64,000 nt of DNA from Nymphaea colorata (lineage: Eukaryota; Streptophyta; Magnoliopsida; Nymphaeales; Nymphaeaceae): contig NC_045138.2 of NCBI RefSeq assembly GCF_008831285.2, forward strand, positions 33,699,934-33,763,933. The letters are read 5' to 3'. Positions 21,009 to 34,800 of this stretch are shown here, one piece after another (within the stretch, counting starts at the first letter, position 1; every line of letters begins with the position of its first letter). The notes under the pieces are model-generated. The model was given only the letters and a program-made list of their open reading frames with translations. It was not told the DNA's origin and did not search any database. A program made the position numbers and the translations under genes.

Positions 21009-23596
21009 TGTCACGACCCAATTTTTGACACCAAAAATTTTCTTTCATTTCTATAATAGCGGAAGCAATATTGAGTCATGACCAGAACATAAGACATTGT
21101 TTTATTTCAATAATAAAATACTTGGACCCAAACAAAAATAACCACAAATCCCCAAAACCGATGCAGTGTCCAGAATGCCAATGACCGTCCATCACAAGAC
21201 TGAGGTCGTCGCTCCAAAGCCAAAATCTATCAATGACTACCTGTAGATAGAAAGAAGGGTCAGAATTCCTCTGAGTATGAGAAAATCCAGCCATGAATGA
21301 AACATGGCCCAAAATAATGTTTAGTTTCGTAAAACAATTCCAAAAAGACCTTATGAACTACAACCATAGGTTTTCTGAAACTTAATACATATCACATCAC
21401 CAAAGACAGAACGAGGTGTGCACAACCTCCAAAATTTCGTAGGCTTCCAACCGTGGTCCTCTGACAATGTCAAGGTCATCGTGCCGAGCAACAGAAATCC
21501 CCGTGGGCACTCACGGGCAGAACATAACATCTCTTCACCAGGCGATCCAACGGATCGAGGGTACCTGAAGTGAAGCCTCCTGAGATATCCCAGATCGCCG
21601 CTGCAGCAGCATGGCCCCTCTAGGAACCCGGTTTGAGGGACCAGGAGATGTCTCTCTCCCAAAACAGCAGCAGTACCCCGGGCCCTTGTGCCGCCCAATA
21701 CCCTGTGGGCCCTCCAGTACAGCCAGAGGAGCGTGCGTCAACAGTGAGCTCAGACGCACCACTACCTCCCGGGACGAAACCGATCACTGGGCAAAACAGA
21801 AAGCTCGCACTTGCATAAACCATTGCACAAAGTCCACGTTTCGCCTTCGAATTTCAAAAGTGAGGGTTTACCAATGCTAGACATCGTCTAGTACCTCTCA
21901 CAGAAACCGCCCGCCCTCAGGCTCGGTTTCCCAAACAGAATAATTCAGCTATTTTAAATCTTAATTTAATAGCAATAGAGCAAAACTCATTGCATCTAGA
22001 AACATCGATTAACAATATCATAATCTTTTTTTGAAACAATAAAATTTATATTTAAATTCTCCAAAGCATGGCTTTCCTCCTCTAATGGTTCCAAAGTTAC
22101 TTTCAGAACTATATTTCTGAAATTTTAAACACCACAACGAGCATCAAAAAGTAATAAAACATATCATTTCGTTTTTAATTTGTAACAACCCTCTTTTGGA
22201 AATTTCAAGAATCCGGAGGGTACCAAATCGCAACTTCATATTAAAATCTGGTTCTTATTGAAAATCACTTTCGCAAGCCTCTTTTTGAAGAGGTTTTTTA
22301 GCAAAAATGATGCGGCATGAACATTTACAAATTTTAACAGCTTATCCATAAATTATTGCTAATTAGTGGACCCGTTTTGAAATTTTTCCAACTTAATATA
22401 AAAACTGCCGACTCTCTTTTTTTTCTCTCATTTCACGCCTCGTTTTCTCTCTCATACGAGCTGCTCCTCCGTCTTCTTCTCGCTCGACCAGCGGTGGGGA
22501 TTCCACCGTTTCCAGCGACCCAACACCGGCACGAGGGAGATCTCCCCGTCTCGCGCCAGATCCAGCGTTAGGCTTCCTGCTGCGGCTCCGTCGACCGTCC
22601 GACGCTCTCATTCGCCGCCGCCTCATCCTCTCCTCTCGTTCTTCCAGCGGATCCACAGTGTGAAAACCAGCCTCCCCAAAAACCGGTGCTTCAATGGCGT
22701 CTTCCTCAGTCTTCACCTTCGCTGCGACGGGGATGAACTGACAATCATAGAGAAACGACGGGAGGACGCCTGCAACTTCAATGTCGTCGTCCTTGTTTTC
22801 CCCAACTTGCCTCTGCTACCACCATGAAGAGGCAACCCCCTTTTTTTGTTCTTTTCAGTCGGTCGAGTGCTCTTCAATAAAACCTACTGTATTTCCCTCA
22901 ATATGAGATGTTGATTCTACACTTGCACGACAAGCAGGGCAGGCCTTGCCCTCTGTCGATGTCGTTCAGGGCTGCCCTCTCCTTTTTATTTTGCAATTGT
23001 GTTATTACGTTTTATCCCTGTATAACTATGTTTATCTCTCCGTTTTTCTTCTGTAGTTGGTTTGAGAGACATGCTCTGTTTTTGGGTTGATTGTAGTTCT
23101 GGTTTCTCACGGATGAAAGCACATAGAGGTTTCAAAGTTCAACCGATACCAACATGCCTTACACCTAGCATGCTTTGTTTCTTGAAAATCACAAGGAACT
23201 ACAGGCATAAGCATACATAGACGTACATGTATATGTATCTACAAAATCAAAAGAAAGTACATGGCTTCATGCTATTCATCACTGAATATTCTCATACCTC
23301 TGAAAATCTTGGCAGCAACTTCTGCTTCTGGTTCCTTTCCAGCAGCCACGAACTTCAGTCTCAATCTCTCTCAATCTCTCTGTTGTTGGACGTGCCCTTC
23401 TAATGCTAAGTAAAACGATGATTTCCCCTTTGCATTTACATCATTATCCTTATCTTTTCCCAAAAACATCTCATTTATGATAAACTTGACAGTTGAGATG
23501 TTCATTATAAATCATTTGATCTTCCATTTGATAATTCATCCTCAAATTAACGTTCCAAATGTTTAAGGAAACTTAATAAAAATCGTGGGTCTTACA
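21009..23596 (-). repeat. LTR 2 (middle, shared)
   Basis: It serves as the 5' LTR of the left unit and the 3' LTR of the right unit. It is nearly identical to LTR 3; I noticed one substitution (T to G near 23,440/27,592). Confidence 0.9.
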
Positions 23597-23608
23597 TCCT
23601 TCCCCCCT
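23597..23608 (-). other. Polypurine tract of internal region 2
   Basis: Same site as in internal region 1, with one extra G in the G run (six versus five). Confidence 0.78.
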
Positions 23609-23929
23609 AAAAAGAAATTTCGTCCTCGAAATTTGAGCATACTTTATTGAAACAATTGGGGATAACTCTTTCTCATGTCCTCTTCTAACTCCCACATACA
23701 TTTTTTTGATTCTATGATGTTGTCATTCTATTTGAACTAATGAGATAGTCTTATTTCGCAACACGTGTTCCTTTCGATCTATTATCCGCAGTGGTTGTTC
23801 TTTTGTTATGTCTTCTTGCAAATCAACTTCTTCGTAATCTATCACCTTCATTCACATCAGTGGATCTCAAATCTTCAACCGTGGTTGCGTAAACTCTCCC
23901 AGGTACCTTCTTCTCCGCTGGTTGGTTGG

Positions 23930-24985
23930 CTACACCTCGCCCCTGTTCTGCCTCTTTCTTCTTCGGGCACTCACGAATAAAATGTCCTCGCCTTCCACAA
24001 TAGAGACATGCCCCGACCTCTCTGTAACATGGTTTGCCCGGGTGTTGGCGATGACATGTGGGACATTCATCGTCCTGCCTGGATGTTGATGGCCTCTGTC
24101 TCTTGAATCTATCCCTTGGTTCACCATGTCGCTGCGCATGTCTGGCCTCGACTTGGATCGCATAAATTCACTCCTCTTGTTTGTCCCTTGCATCCTGTTC
24201 CAGCCCTCCTCAAGACGTGTGGCCATGTCGATAGCGTCGTCTAGATCTCTCGAACGACTACTAATTACTTGGTTCTGCAACCCGTCTTTAAGTCCTCTGA
24301 CGAACTTATTTGCTCGGTCCGCATCAGCAGTATACACATGGGGGCAATATTTTTCCAAATGTCTGAATTTGACGATGTATTCGTGCAGACTCAGACTCCC
24401 TTGTTGAAGGTCCAGGAATTCTTGCATGCGTTTCTCCCGTGTGAAGGTTGGAATGTAGGCATGTGTGAAGGCTTCCTTGAATTCTCCCCAGGTCGCTTCG
24501 TGATTTGCGAACTTCACCTCACGTTGCGTCCGCCACCATTCCTTAGCATCTCCTTTTAGCATAAAGGTTCCATACCGAACCTTCTTGTTGTCAGGCACTT
24601 CCAGGGTGGTAAAGATCTCCTCTGTTTCATTTATCCATTCTTCGGCATCGTCCGCAGTGCCTTTCCCATAAAACTTCGGAGGATGCAAACTCATAAACTG
24701 TTGGTGAGTTACTCCCCTTGCCTCACCATTTGTCGTTCCGTTTGTGTTTGTACTAGTTCCTCCTGTAGAAGCATTCTGCACCAGACCCTGCATCACTCCC
24801 GTCATCATATGCAATGTGTTCATGATGAACGCTTGTTGTTGTTGATTATTTCCAACACGTGTCCCAGCTCTGGTAGAACGAGTCTCCACATTTTGACTCC
24901 TAGTGCTGCGAGGTCCTCTGCCTCTGCCTCTAGCACTTCCTCCTCTAGTACGTGCCATTGAACTACACCACACGGAGGAACACAA
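23930..24985 (-). pseudogene. Retrotransposon Gag, frameshifted copy
   Basis: It is identical to the intact copy up to residue 290 apart from one R/G change near residue 83. One C is missing in the CCC run at 24,113-24,115 (CCCC at 19,955-19,958 in the intact copy), so the frame shifts after MVNQG and ends at 351 codons with unrelated sequence. The CPTC motif and the zinc knuckle are lost, so RNA binding would fail even if the capsid part were made. Confidence 0.88.
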
Positions 24986-25149
24986 AATATAACTATTGTA
25001 TTCGTAAGTAAAACAATTCGTTAAAGCTACTCTAAAATTTTAAAACTCAATATTCACACTAAATCAAAAACACATTCGTTAACAGGCTTGGATGACCTTT
25101 CCTCTGCTTGTGATCGACCTTGGCATTGGACATTGACTCTAGACACTGT

Positions 25150-25161
25150 GCTCTGATACCA
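25150..25161 (-). other. Primer binding site 2 (initiator tRNA-Met)
   Basis: Same sequence and spacing as the first site, four bases inside LTR 3. Confidence 0.88.
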
Positions 25162-25165
25162 AAGT

Positions 25166-27753
25166 TGTCACGACCCAATTTTTGACACCAAAAATTTTCT
25201 TTCATTTCTATAATAGCGGAAGCAATATTGAGTCATGACCAGAACATAAGACATTGTTTTATTTCAATAATAAAATACTTGGACCCAAACAAAAATAACC
25301 ACAAATCCCCAAAACCGATGCAGTGTCCAGAATGCCAATGACCGTCCATCACAAGACTGAGGTCGTCGCTCCAAAGCCAAAATCTATCAATGACTACCTG
25401 TAGATAGAAAGAAGGGTCAGAATTCCTCTGAGTATGAGAAAATCCAGCCATGAATGAAACATGGCCCAAAATAATGTTTAGTTTCGTAAAACAATTCCAA
25501 AAAGACCTTATGAACTACAACCATAGGTTTTCTGAAACTTAATACATATCACATCACCAAAGACAGAACGAGGTGTGCACAACCTCCAAAATTTCGTAGG
25601 CTTCCAACCGTGGTCCTCTGACAATGTCAAGGTCATCGTGCCGAGCAACAGAAATCCCCGTGGGCACTCACGGGCAGAACATAACATCTCTTCACCAGGC
25701 GATCCAACGGATCGAGGGTACCTGAAGTGAAGCCTCCTGAGATATCCCAGATCGCCGCTGCAGCAGCATGGCCCCTCTAGGAACCCGGTTTGAGGGACCA
25801 GGAGATGTCTCTCTCCCAAAACAGCAGCAGTACCCCGGGCCCTTGTGCCGCCCAATACCCTGTGGGCCCTCCAGTACAGCCAGAGGAGCGTGCGTCAACA
25901 GTGAGCTCAGACGCACCACTACCTCCCGGGACGAAACCGATCACTGGGCAAAACAGAAAGCTCGCACTTGCATAAACCATTGCACAAAGTCCACGTTTCG
26001 CCTTCGAATTTCAAAAGTGAGGGTTTACCAATGCTAGACATCGTCTAGTACCTCTCACAGAAACCGCCCGCCCTCAGGCTCGGTTTCCCAAACAGAATAA
26101 TTCAGCTATTTTAAATCTTAATTTAATAGCAATAGAGCAAAACTCATTGCATCTAGAAACATCGATTAACAATATCATAATCTTTTTTTGAAACAATAAA
26201 ATTTATATTTAAATTCTCCAAAGCATGGCTTTCCTCCTCTAATGGTTCCAAAGTTACTTTCAGAACTATATTTCTGAAATTTTAAACACCACAACGAGCA
26301 TCAAAAAGTAATAAAACATATCATTTCGTTTTTAATTTGTAACAACCCTCTTTTGGAAATTTCAAGAATCCGGAGGGTACCAAATCGCAACTTCATATTA
26401 AAATCTGGTTCTTATTGAAAATCACTTTCGCAAGCCTCTTTTTGAAGAGGTTTTTTAGCAAAAATGATGCGGCATGAACATTTACAAATTTTAACAGCTT
26501 ATCCATAAATTATTGCTAATTAGTGGACCCGTTTTGAAATTTTTCCAACTTAATATAAAAACTGCCGACTCTCTTTTTTTTCTCTCATTTCACGCCTCGT
26601 TTTCTCTCTCATACGAGCTGCTCCTCCGTCTTCTTCTCGCTCGACCAGCGGTGGGGATTCCACCGTTTCCAGCGACCCAACACCGGCACGAGGGAGATCT
26701 CCCCGTCTCGCGCCAGATCCAGCGTTAGGCTTCCTGCTGCGGCTCCGTCGACCGTCCGACGCTCTCATTCGCCGCCGCCTCATCCTCTCCTCTCGTTCTT
26801 CCAGCGGATCCACAGTGTGAAAACCAGCCTCCCCAAAAACCGGTGCTTCAATGGCGTCTTCCTCAGTCTTCACCTTCGCTGCGACGGGGATGAACTGACA
26901 ATCATAGAGAAACGACGGGAGGACGCCTGCAACTTCAATGTCGTCGTCCTTGTTTTCCCCAACTTGCCTCTGCTACCACCATGAAGAGGCAACCCCCTTT
27001 TTTTGTTCTTTTCAGTCGGTCGAGTGCTCTTCAATAAAACCTACTGTATTTCCCTCAATATGAGATGTTGATTCTACACTTGCACGACAAGCAGGGCAGG
27101 CCTTGCCCTCTGTCGATGTCGTTCAGGGCTGCCCTCTCCTTTTTATTTTGCAATTGTGTTATTACGTTTTATCCCTGTATAACTATGTTTATCTCTCCGT
27201 TTTTCTTCTGTAGTTGGTTTGAGAGACATGCTCTGTTTTTGGGTTGATTGTAGTTCTGGTTTCTCACGGATGAAAGCACATAGAGGTTTCAAAGTTCAAC
27301 CGATACCAACATGCCTTACACCTAGCATGCTTTGTTTCTTGAAAATCACAAGGAACTACAGGCATAAGCATACATAGACGTACATGTATATGTATCTACA
27401 AAATCAAAAGAAAGTACATGGCTTCATGCTATTCATCACTGAATATTCTCATACCTCTGAAAATCTTGGCAGCAACTTCTGCTTCTGGTTCCTTTCCAGC
27501 AGCCACGAACTTCAGTCTCAATCTCTCTCAATCTCTCTGTTGTTGGACGTGCCCTTCTAATGCTAAGTAAAACGATGATTTCCCCTTTGCAGTTACATCA
27601 TTATCCTTATCTTTTCCCAAAAACATCTCATTTATGATAAACTTGACAGTTGAGATGTTCATTATAAATCATTTGATCTTCCATTTGATAATTCATCCTC
27701 AAATTAACGTTCCAAATGTTTAAGGAAACTTAATAAAAATCGTGGGTCTTACA
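25166..27753 (-). repeat. LTR 3 (5' LTR in element sense)
   Basis: A complete LTR ending GTCTTACA directly before the right-hand CAACA target duplication. It is the promoter-bearing LTR for the right gag unit. Confidence 0.9.
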
Positions 27754-27758
27754 CAACA
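27754..27758. repeat. Right target site duplication CAACA
   Basis: Matches 16,848-16,852 exactly. Confidence 0.85.
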
Positions 27759-28304
27759 AGCAAGCATAGGAATGCAAGTCCTGTAGTTCTTTGAAGAAGT
27801 AGTCCAATATGGTTAAGTGGAAAATCAGAATACGATAGATTCTAAGTCAATCCTTTCTTTCCCTACTTACCATGTACCTTAAGCCCTTCATATCCATCCA
27901 TCCATAGGACAATATTGTTCCTCAACTTTAACCTCCTTCAAACGTGAACCTGTCTCACAGGTGTATGAAGCTACCTGTTCAATTTATGCTTGCTGCTATT
28001 TCACAATCCTGATAAGGTTATCTTTAATGATAACCAGCTTTTCTTCGTTCATGTGACTGATAGCATGTTAAAGAGTACTGTTCCTTTCTGAAAATAGTAG
28101 CTGCTTTCGATCAATTGTTTTTTCTATCAGCTTTAACATTAAGCAAGTTAAGATTGCAGTCAGTTCAATCTTCAAGATATCTTCTAAGCCAGCATGTCCG
28201 TTGCTTGTTGTTGGCAGCCAGGAAAAAACTCATGACGGTGCCATCTACAAAAATCCTGAAGGATTTCATTCAGCACAATAGATTCAGCCTAATTCTTTCC
28301 GTGC
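27759..28304. other. Spacer between retrotransposon and block 2
   Basis: No gene recognised. It is not obviously repeated in block 1, so the duplication starts to its right. A + frame at 28,115-28,369 shows no known motif. Confidence 0.45.
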
Positions 28305-28757
28305 GCAAAAAACCTGATGTTTCCATCCCCAAAGATTCACTACTCTCCTCGAGTTCTTGCTGCTGGTGACGAGCTGAATGCTGAGATCTTTTGTCTGGAC
28401 CGATGGCCACACCACAACGAGCCCTGAATTGAGCCACATTTCAAGCTCCCGACGGTCTCTTGTGTCTTTGCTGAATTCTAAGATGGAAGCACATACAGAC
28501 ATGCACACGCACTGATGGTAATGGTACCCAGCCAATAAATACATCTTTTTTCATTTATTTCCGTAAGAGTGTATCCATGCCTATGGCATTGCAGGACCCT
28601 CTAATCCAAGGATTAGATTCTTAGAATTAAACTCTCAAGGTGGCTTCTGTCACAAGAACTAATTTGTGGACATGGAACCATATCTCATTCCACTACTGTG
28701 TTCAACTTATGAAAGTGGGATTCTAATTCCAGATTCAACTTGTCGACAATCAAGAAG

Positions 28758-28759
<2 letters not shown>

Positions 28760-28802
<43 letters not shown>
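28760..28802. repeat. (CT)n microsatellite
   Basis: A run of about 42 bp. The block 1 counterpart near 695-712 is much shorter. Confidence 0.9.
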
Positions 28803-28807
<5 letters not shown>

Positions 28808-29664
28808 GAATAGATATCATGATCATTCACTACGGCACTCAATTTCCATTTCTTCCTAAAACCAAAAACTTTATCGTGTTTCTGACGGTTCCCAATAGAA
28901 GTGAATCGTAAAAGGTTCATTATTGACTCCATGCTTTGTTCAATTTGAGGAACCACACCAAGTGGGCAGCTTCAGTTTGATAAAACTCGTTAATCATCTT
29001 CTAACTCACATTCAGGATGAACGATCACGCCTCTGGCAATTACTGCCTTTCCCTGACTGCAATAGTACTGCCACACCAGATATGCTCCCTTGAATGCAAT
29101 GTCTTCAGATTCACAGAAACTGGCAACAGGTTGCAGTAAGGCCAAATCTCTAGCTATGGTCTAGTTAAGCAAATCACCAAATATGTAAGGGAGTGCTAAA
29201 AGAAAAACAGTTTACGAAACGTGAATCGTAATGACAACTAATGATGCACACCGAACAAGGACTATGAATATCACTCGAACAGGATACAGATGCCAAGATA
29301 AATTGAAGGGGCGGAGCCCGATATTTTTTTTTTCCATGGGGCATTGAGCATATAGTTAACAAAGTTATGAGGCAGTGACCTAGGTCCTGCGGGGCTGTTC
29401 TTCATTAACTAGACCCAAATCCACCAAAGTTCAACCATTAATTTAAACTTTCATAGAATGCGCTCTGTGGGACATACGCCTCACGGAGCCCCCACTTAGT
29501 ATAATTAAACCAAGATGCAGAAAACCAAATTTAATTATGAAAATTTAGCTTCATTAACCACCTATATGCAGAAGTAAACGTAAACCAGAAGAAATATTCA
29601 CCAGAACCAATTCTTAAAGGTAAACCAGTAAGGAAATTGGAAGAACAAAAAACTGCAGTCACCA

Positions 29665-30440
29665 TTGCTGTCACCCCAAGAAGCGATGGTAACCAGAACT
29701 GATGCGGTAGTTCTATCCTTTCCGATGGTGACAAAAGAAAAGGAGAAGGCACAGACTGATCTTTCTAAGATGTTGCTAAGGTTAAGTATCAATGACAAAG
29801 CTGTTGAGGGAATACCACTTGATCAATGTGATAATGTGATGTCAGTGTGGCTGAAAATTCATCAGTCCGTAGTTCTACAAGGAGAAAGCACCCCTAGGGC
29901 GTAAAAATGTGTTGTGAAAGAAATACTTCAAAAGGAAAAGTGATCCTTGAGCTCACCGAGATCACCAAACCATAGATTCGATGTGATTGACAACCTGCCA
30001 CTTCTAAAGGATAGAGAGTTTGAAGAAGATTACTGTAACAGATCAAGGAAATGTGATTTAAACGAAGAAAAACTACAAATTGGCCATTTGATAGTCACCA
30101 AGTGACATTTTGGAAGCAAAACGGCTACAATCAGAAAAACCAAAACATACTAAAAATTTCCCGGTACAATTTGTGAAAGAAAAACTTCAAAACTGTGCAG
30201 CTAAGGAGATGGGATTCATAAGCTCACAGAGATCACCAAACCATAGATTTGATAGGTTTGACAACCTGTCACTTCTAAAGAATAGAGGCGTTGAAGAAGC
30301 TAATTGTAATATATCATGGACATGTGATTTAGCAAAGAAAAACTACAATTTGGCACATTTAATAGTCATCAAGTGACATCTTGGAAGCAAAACGACTATT
30401 TTAGAATGTCATCCATGGACATCATGTAAACAAATATGAT
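29665..30440 (+). pseudogene. Unrecognised ORF fragments, block 2 copy
   Basis: Counterpart of 1631-2444, with open pieces at 29,665-29,904 and 30,110-30,376. The SSQRSPNHRFDRFDNLSLLK segment is open here, while the block 1 copy is shifted in the same place. Comparison of the two copies suggests an ancestral longer reading frame, now broken in both. No family is recognised. Confidence 0.35.
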
Positions 30441-31766
30441 ACTCATGGTACAATTAGAAAAACCAAAGTATACTAAAAAATTAATAATACAATCTGCAAC
30501 ATTTTAAAATAAAGTTCTTGCCGATATATCAACCAAAGTGGTATCACCTCCTCCGTTTAGTTCTTAGACACTTGCTGTATTCATATATAGTCCGAATATT
30601 CAAAGCTGGTGGACACAACAGATCATTTTTCTCAACTTAAGAAGACATTGAAGCCGCTGCCTCCCTTAAGTCTTACTTTAATTCATGATCATAATTTGCT
30701 AGTTTTTGCACCGCTAACAACCTTGCCGATCTTATCACCTTCACTAGTTTAGTGACGAACGAACTTCCGCCAACCTGTTAATTAGTTGAAAGGTGGGTTA
30801 ATAATTCCTTTGGTTCATGGATCCCCACAAAACCCTTCATATTTTATCAATTATCACTATTGAGGGCTAATACTGCAGTACAACGAGTAAACCAATAATT
30901 GGTAAAAAAAGGATTGAATGTCGAAAGGTTATCTGTACCTACATATGCACCTTGAGCAGGGCCATTCAGTAGGTCTGCTAAACAACATAGGAAGGACAAG
31001 GAGGAGAGAAAGATACATGGCATTTGCAATATGCTATGACAACTAAAATTAGTTTAAAGCTCAACGCCTGGAAATTAGTCTACTTAGTTTACAAAAAGCG
31101 ATCCGGATTTAAGAAACTTACAAGAATTAGAATTCAGGTAACTGGCCGAAACTGAATCCAAAAACAATGAATAGGGAACCATGGGAAATGGGAATTCAAT
31201 CTTTTCGTCTTCGTGACTCCAAAAACAAGCTCAAGGGAAACTTTTTGCAAAAAAGGATTAATAAGAATTTGTTTTTCATGCTCAATGCGGATAAGTAAAT
31301 GACAGTACTTTACAATTTTCAAAGATAAAACTTCCAAAAAAAAAAAAACCAAATTTTCAGCCACGCCTCTGAGGCGGGCGTCGGGGGACATTCTTCACCT
31401 GCAATCATACGCATCCAAACATTGTTTTTTGGACCTCCAAGTCTTGGATGGTGACAAGGACAGTTAGCTTATCCACGCTTTCGAGATGTGTTTCGGACCA
31501 CAGGCCAGTAGAAACATGGGGACTCTCTGTTCAAAGATCTTCTGAAAAATTTCAACAGGAATCCAACGGCTGATAGCGAAACTCCATAAACTCTCTTACC
31601 TTCTTCTGAGATCCCGGCAGAAGATCGGCCCCCTGCTCCGGTGGTCAACTTATCCACACCCAAAACCACCAAACGCCGCCTTTTTTTTTTTTTCCGGTGG
31701 GTGGCTTCTTGAGTTCTTTGACTTTCGAAAGCCTGACCCTGAAATATAACCACCTACTCTTCTGCT

Positions 31767-31775
31767 TATTTATAA
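31767..31775 (+). promoter_or_regulatory. TATA box of AAP-C
   Basis: TATTTATAA lies 39-47 bp before the AAP-C start codon, in a promoter nearly identical to that of AAP-A. Confidence 0.6.
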
Positions 31776-31813
31776 CTGAGACGCTCAGGCCCCCCACTCG
31801 GCAGCTGAGAAAG

Positions 31814-34800
31814 ATGGAGATTGAAGGGAAGAGTGCTGACGCGGAAGTTGCTGCTAAATATTTTTCAGAAGATGGCGAGGAGTGTAAAAGAACTGGTACT
31901 TCCTTCTTCTTTTTTTTCTGTTCTGCTTGACATGTTCGATGTCTTCCATTGTTGCGGTGATGCTGAACTATGATGAGGCAATCCGCCATGTGGAATCCTG
32001 GAATGCATTTGGTCTATATTTAGTCAAAATCGCTTCCTCTTGGCTCTTAGTAACAAAATGGACCGATTTCCAATCTATGTAAATGCTGTAGCATCTATTG
32101 TATATGTGTAGATACGACTATGTGGGGTTTCTGTGCAACTCGAATTCCCCTTCTTGAACTCTACTTTGGCTTAACATCACTCACCACTCTCTGCACCCCT
32201 TTCTTCTTCTGTAATTGGCAGCAGGGGCTTGGCAGACATTGAAGGCATATACTTTTTAACTTGAATGCCTTGTGTCTGATCCGCTAGCTAGTTCACTTAA
32301 CGCCACCGTCTTCATTAACTTGCCTCGCTGATTAATTTTCAACGGGATGAGTTTTAGTACTGTTTAAGCTCTCACTGACCGTGGAGGTCTGTCTTACCAG
32401 GTACTTTGTGGACATGCATCGCTCACATAGTCACTGCGTTGATCGGCGCTGGGGTGCTGTCACTGCCATGGAGCGTAGCCCAGCTTGGTTGGATCGGAGG
32501 CCCTTTAGTCATGGTGATCTTCGCATTCATCACGTATATATCTGTTCATCTGCTTTCAGATTGTTACAGATCTCCCGACTCTGTCACTGGCAAAAGAAAC
32601 CGAACCTACATGGACGCCGTGCGCGTAAACTTAGGTAAATTTGCTCATCTCTCTCTTGATTCAAGTTCATGTGAATTTAGATCATCCATTCCATCGTTCC
32701 TTACACTGACTATCATATGTATGAGAAAAAGATAAATTACATTGAAATATCCGGCAAATTGTGAGTGCTACCGACATTTAAAACGGAGAATGTCAGTGAA
32801 CAGGAAAACATAGGCAAATTCTGTGACGATAATGAAAGTTTGCCAATAAGCTAGTGTCATGATAATGATAGTGATGATGGATGATGACAATGTTGTGGCT
32901 GTGGAATAGGTAAATCATTCGAGTCATTATCAGAGCACATTATAAATGTTTATTAATGTTTTTCTAAAGTTGTTGTTCCCGTGTGTAGATCCAAAGATAT
33001 ACCAACATGCGCACACCCCCTTGTGGAATACCATCAATGGTTGATCGAGTTCTCAGTATTTAATTAGATGAACAGAACACCAATCGAGGACAACCACACA
33101 TGTCATGTGCGCTTGAATTTAATATAACGTATATGAATCAGTACTACGAGGCCGGCGTGCCATTATTTTATCGTTGACAATATCAAATGAGCTGTTTCTG
33201 ATACATGCCAAGCCTACACGACCATGGTTCTAATACGAAAAGAAATGCAAAGTAATTAATAAGATCGATGATCTTGCAGTAGTTGATCATGCGGGTCTGC
33301 ATATCCTCACCTGTCAACTCATGGCCACCTTTTAAGGAAGCCAGAGGAGTTGGCATGGCAGCTTAACTCTCTGGTTTTCGTCCGTTTCAGAAACAACGGG
33401 CCTGGTGATCATCTGCGTATCCGCTTTCTGACCTGTTGGACTCTTCGACAATCCTTTGAACGGATTCTGCCTTTTGTGTTGTTCGTCAACCACGAGCCCC
33501 ACCCGCCTACTTAAAAATATTCTTCTTATTGATAAAATGTCGGCGATATATATACATATAACAAGATGGGTAGTGGGACATGAGTCGGTAAGTTGTTCGA
33601 ATCGAGGCAGATTGAGGCGCTACTGAGTTTGGAGTACTTGGAGGTGTCATGTTTTCAAAGTGAATTTGGTTCAACTAGCTTTTTATTAACGTCAAACGTG
33701 AAACAATTTGATTAATCATCTATTTTTTTCTCTTCACTGCACTTTCAATGTTCATGAAATAGGCACGGGTTCCTCATTTTCTTTTCTTAATTGTGTTAAT
33801 TTTCAGGGAAGAACCAGATATGGGCATGTGGGCTACTGCAATATCTGTATATGTATGGGATTGCTGTAGCCTATGTCCTTACTTCTGCAGGGAGCATGAG
33901 GTCTACATAAACTCTCTCTTTTCTTTATTTGTTTCTCAAGCTTATGTGGTTCTGAAGTCAATACAACGTGGCTGATGCAGGGCTATACGGAAATCAAATT
34001 GTTTTCACTCGAATGGGCACAATGCTGATTGCCAGTTTGGGAACACTTTCTACATGATCTTGTTTGGGGTGATTCAGATATTGTGCTCCCTCATCCCAGA
34101 TTTTAACAACATGAGTTGGCTTTCTGCTGTCGCTGCAATCATGTCTGTCTTCTATTCTACAATAGGATTAGGCCTTGGAATTGCTAGAGTAGTAGGTGGG
34201 TTTCAAGTTTATGAGTATAGACACATGTATGCTTTTCTTTGCCCAAGTCGGGCAATGCACAGCCTTAGTCTTTCCTTCTGCTGAAAATTCAAAAATGATG
34301 TGTTTCAGATAATAAACGAATTTATGGGAATATTAGAGGAGTTCAAACGGCTACCACAGCGCAGAAAGTGTGGAGGGTCTCTCAAGCAATTGGTGACATA
34401 GCTTTCTCTTTCCCTTACTCTTTCATCCTCCTAGAGATTCAGGTGAGGACCCGAACTTGTGCTTCAAGTCAATTGATCAAGAACTTTTATTTCATCGTCA
34501 CTAGAAGTCCAGATAAACATGCATATTGACATGCTGTAAACCAACTGATTGTAGGATACCCTGAGGTCCAAGCCTCCGGAGAACTTAATAGTGAAGAGAG
34601 CATCGATTGTCTCCATTTCCATAACAGCATTGTTCTATCTTTCTTGTGCCTGCTTCGGTTATGCAGCTTTTGGGGACGACGCACCTGGAAACATTCTCAC
34701 TGGGTTTGGATTCTATGAGCCATATTGGCTCATTGACTTTGGAAATGCCTGCATTGTGTTGCATCTTGTTGGTGGTTACCAGGTGAAGTACTTTCTATCA

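Larger units (their letters stand above)
16853..27753 (-). mobile_element. Tandem gag-only LTR retrotransposon (LTR-gag-LTR-gag-LTR)
   Basis: Three near-identical LTRs of 2,587, 2,588 and 2,588 bp alternate with two 1,569-bp internal regions; the repeat period is about 4,157 bp. Read on the minus strand, each internal region starts with a primer site complementary to initiator tRNA-Met, encodes gag, and ends with a polypurine tract. There is no protease, reverse transcriptase, RNase H or integrase anywhere. One CAACA target duplication frames the whole array, so one insertion later grew by unequal recombination, or a tandem molecule integrated. The gag type (CPTC..HPGKPC plus zinc knuckle, then GRVYAT), the LTR length and the ATTTCGAGGACGAAATTT word before the polypurine tract point to the Tekay/Del chromovirus lineage. 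The structure is that of a TR-GAG non-autonomous element needing enzymes in trans. Confidence 0.9.

Noticed and set aside
16853-27753. Independent insertions of three solo LTRs or two elements
   Set aside because: Only one pair of target duplications exists, at the outer ends, and the LTR/interior order is strictly alternating.
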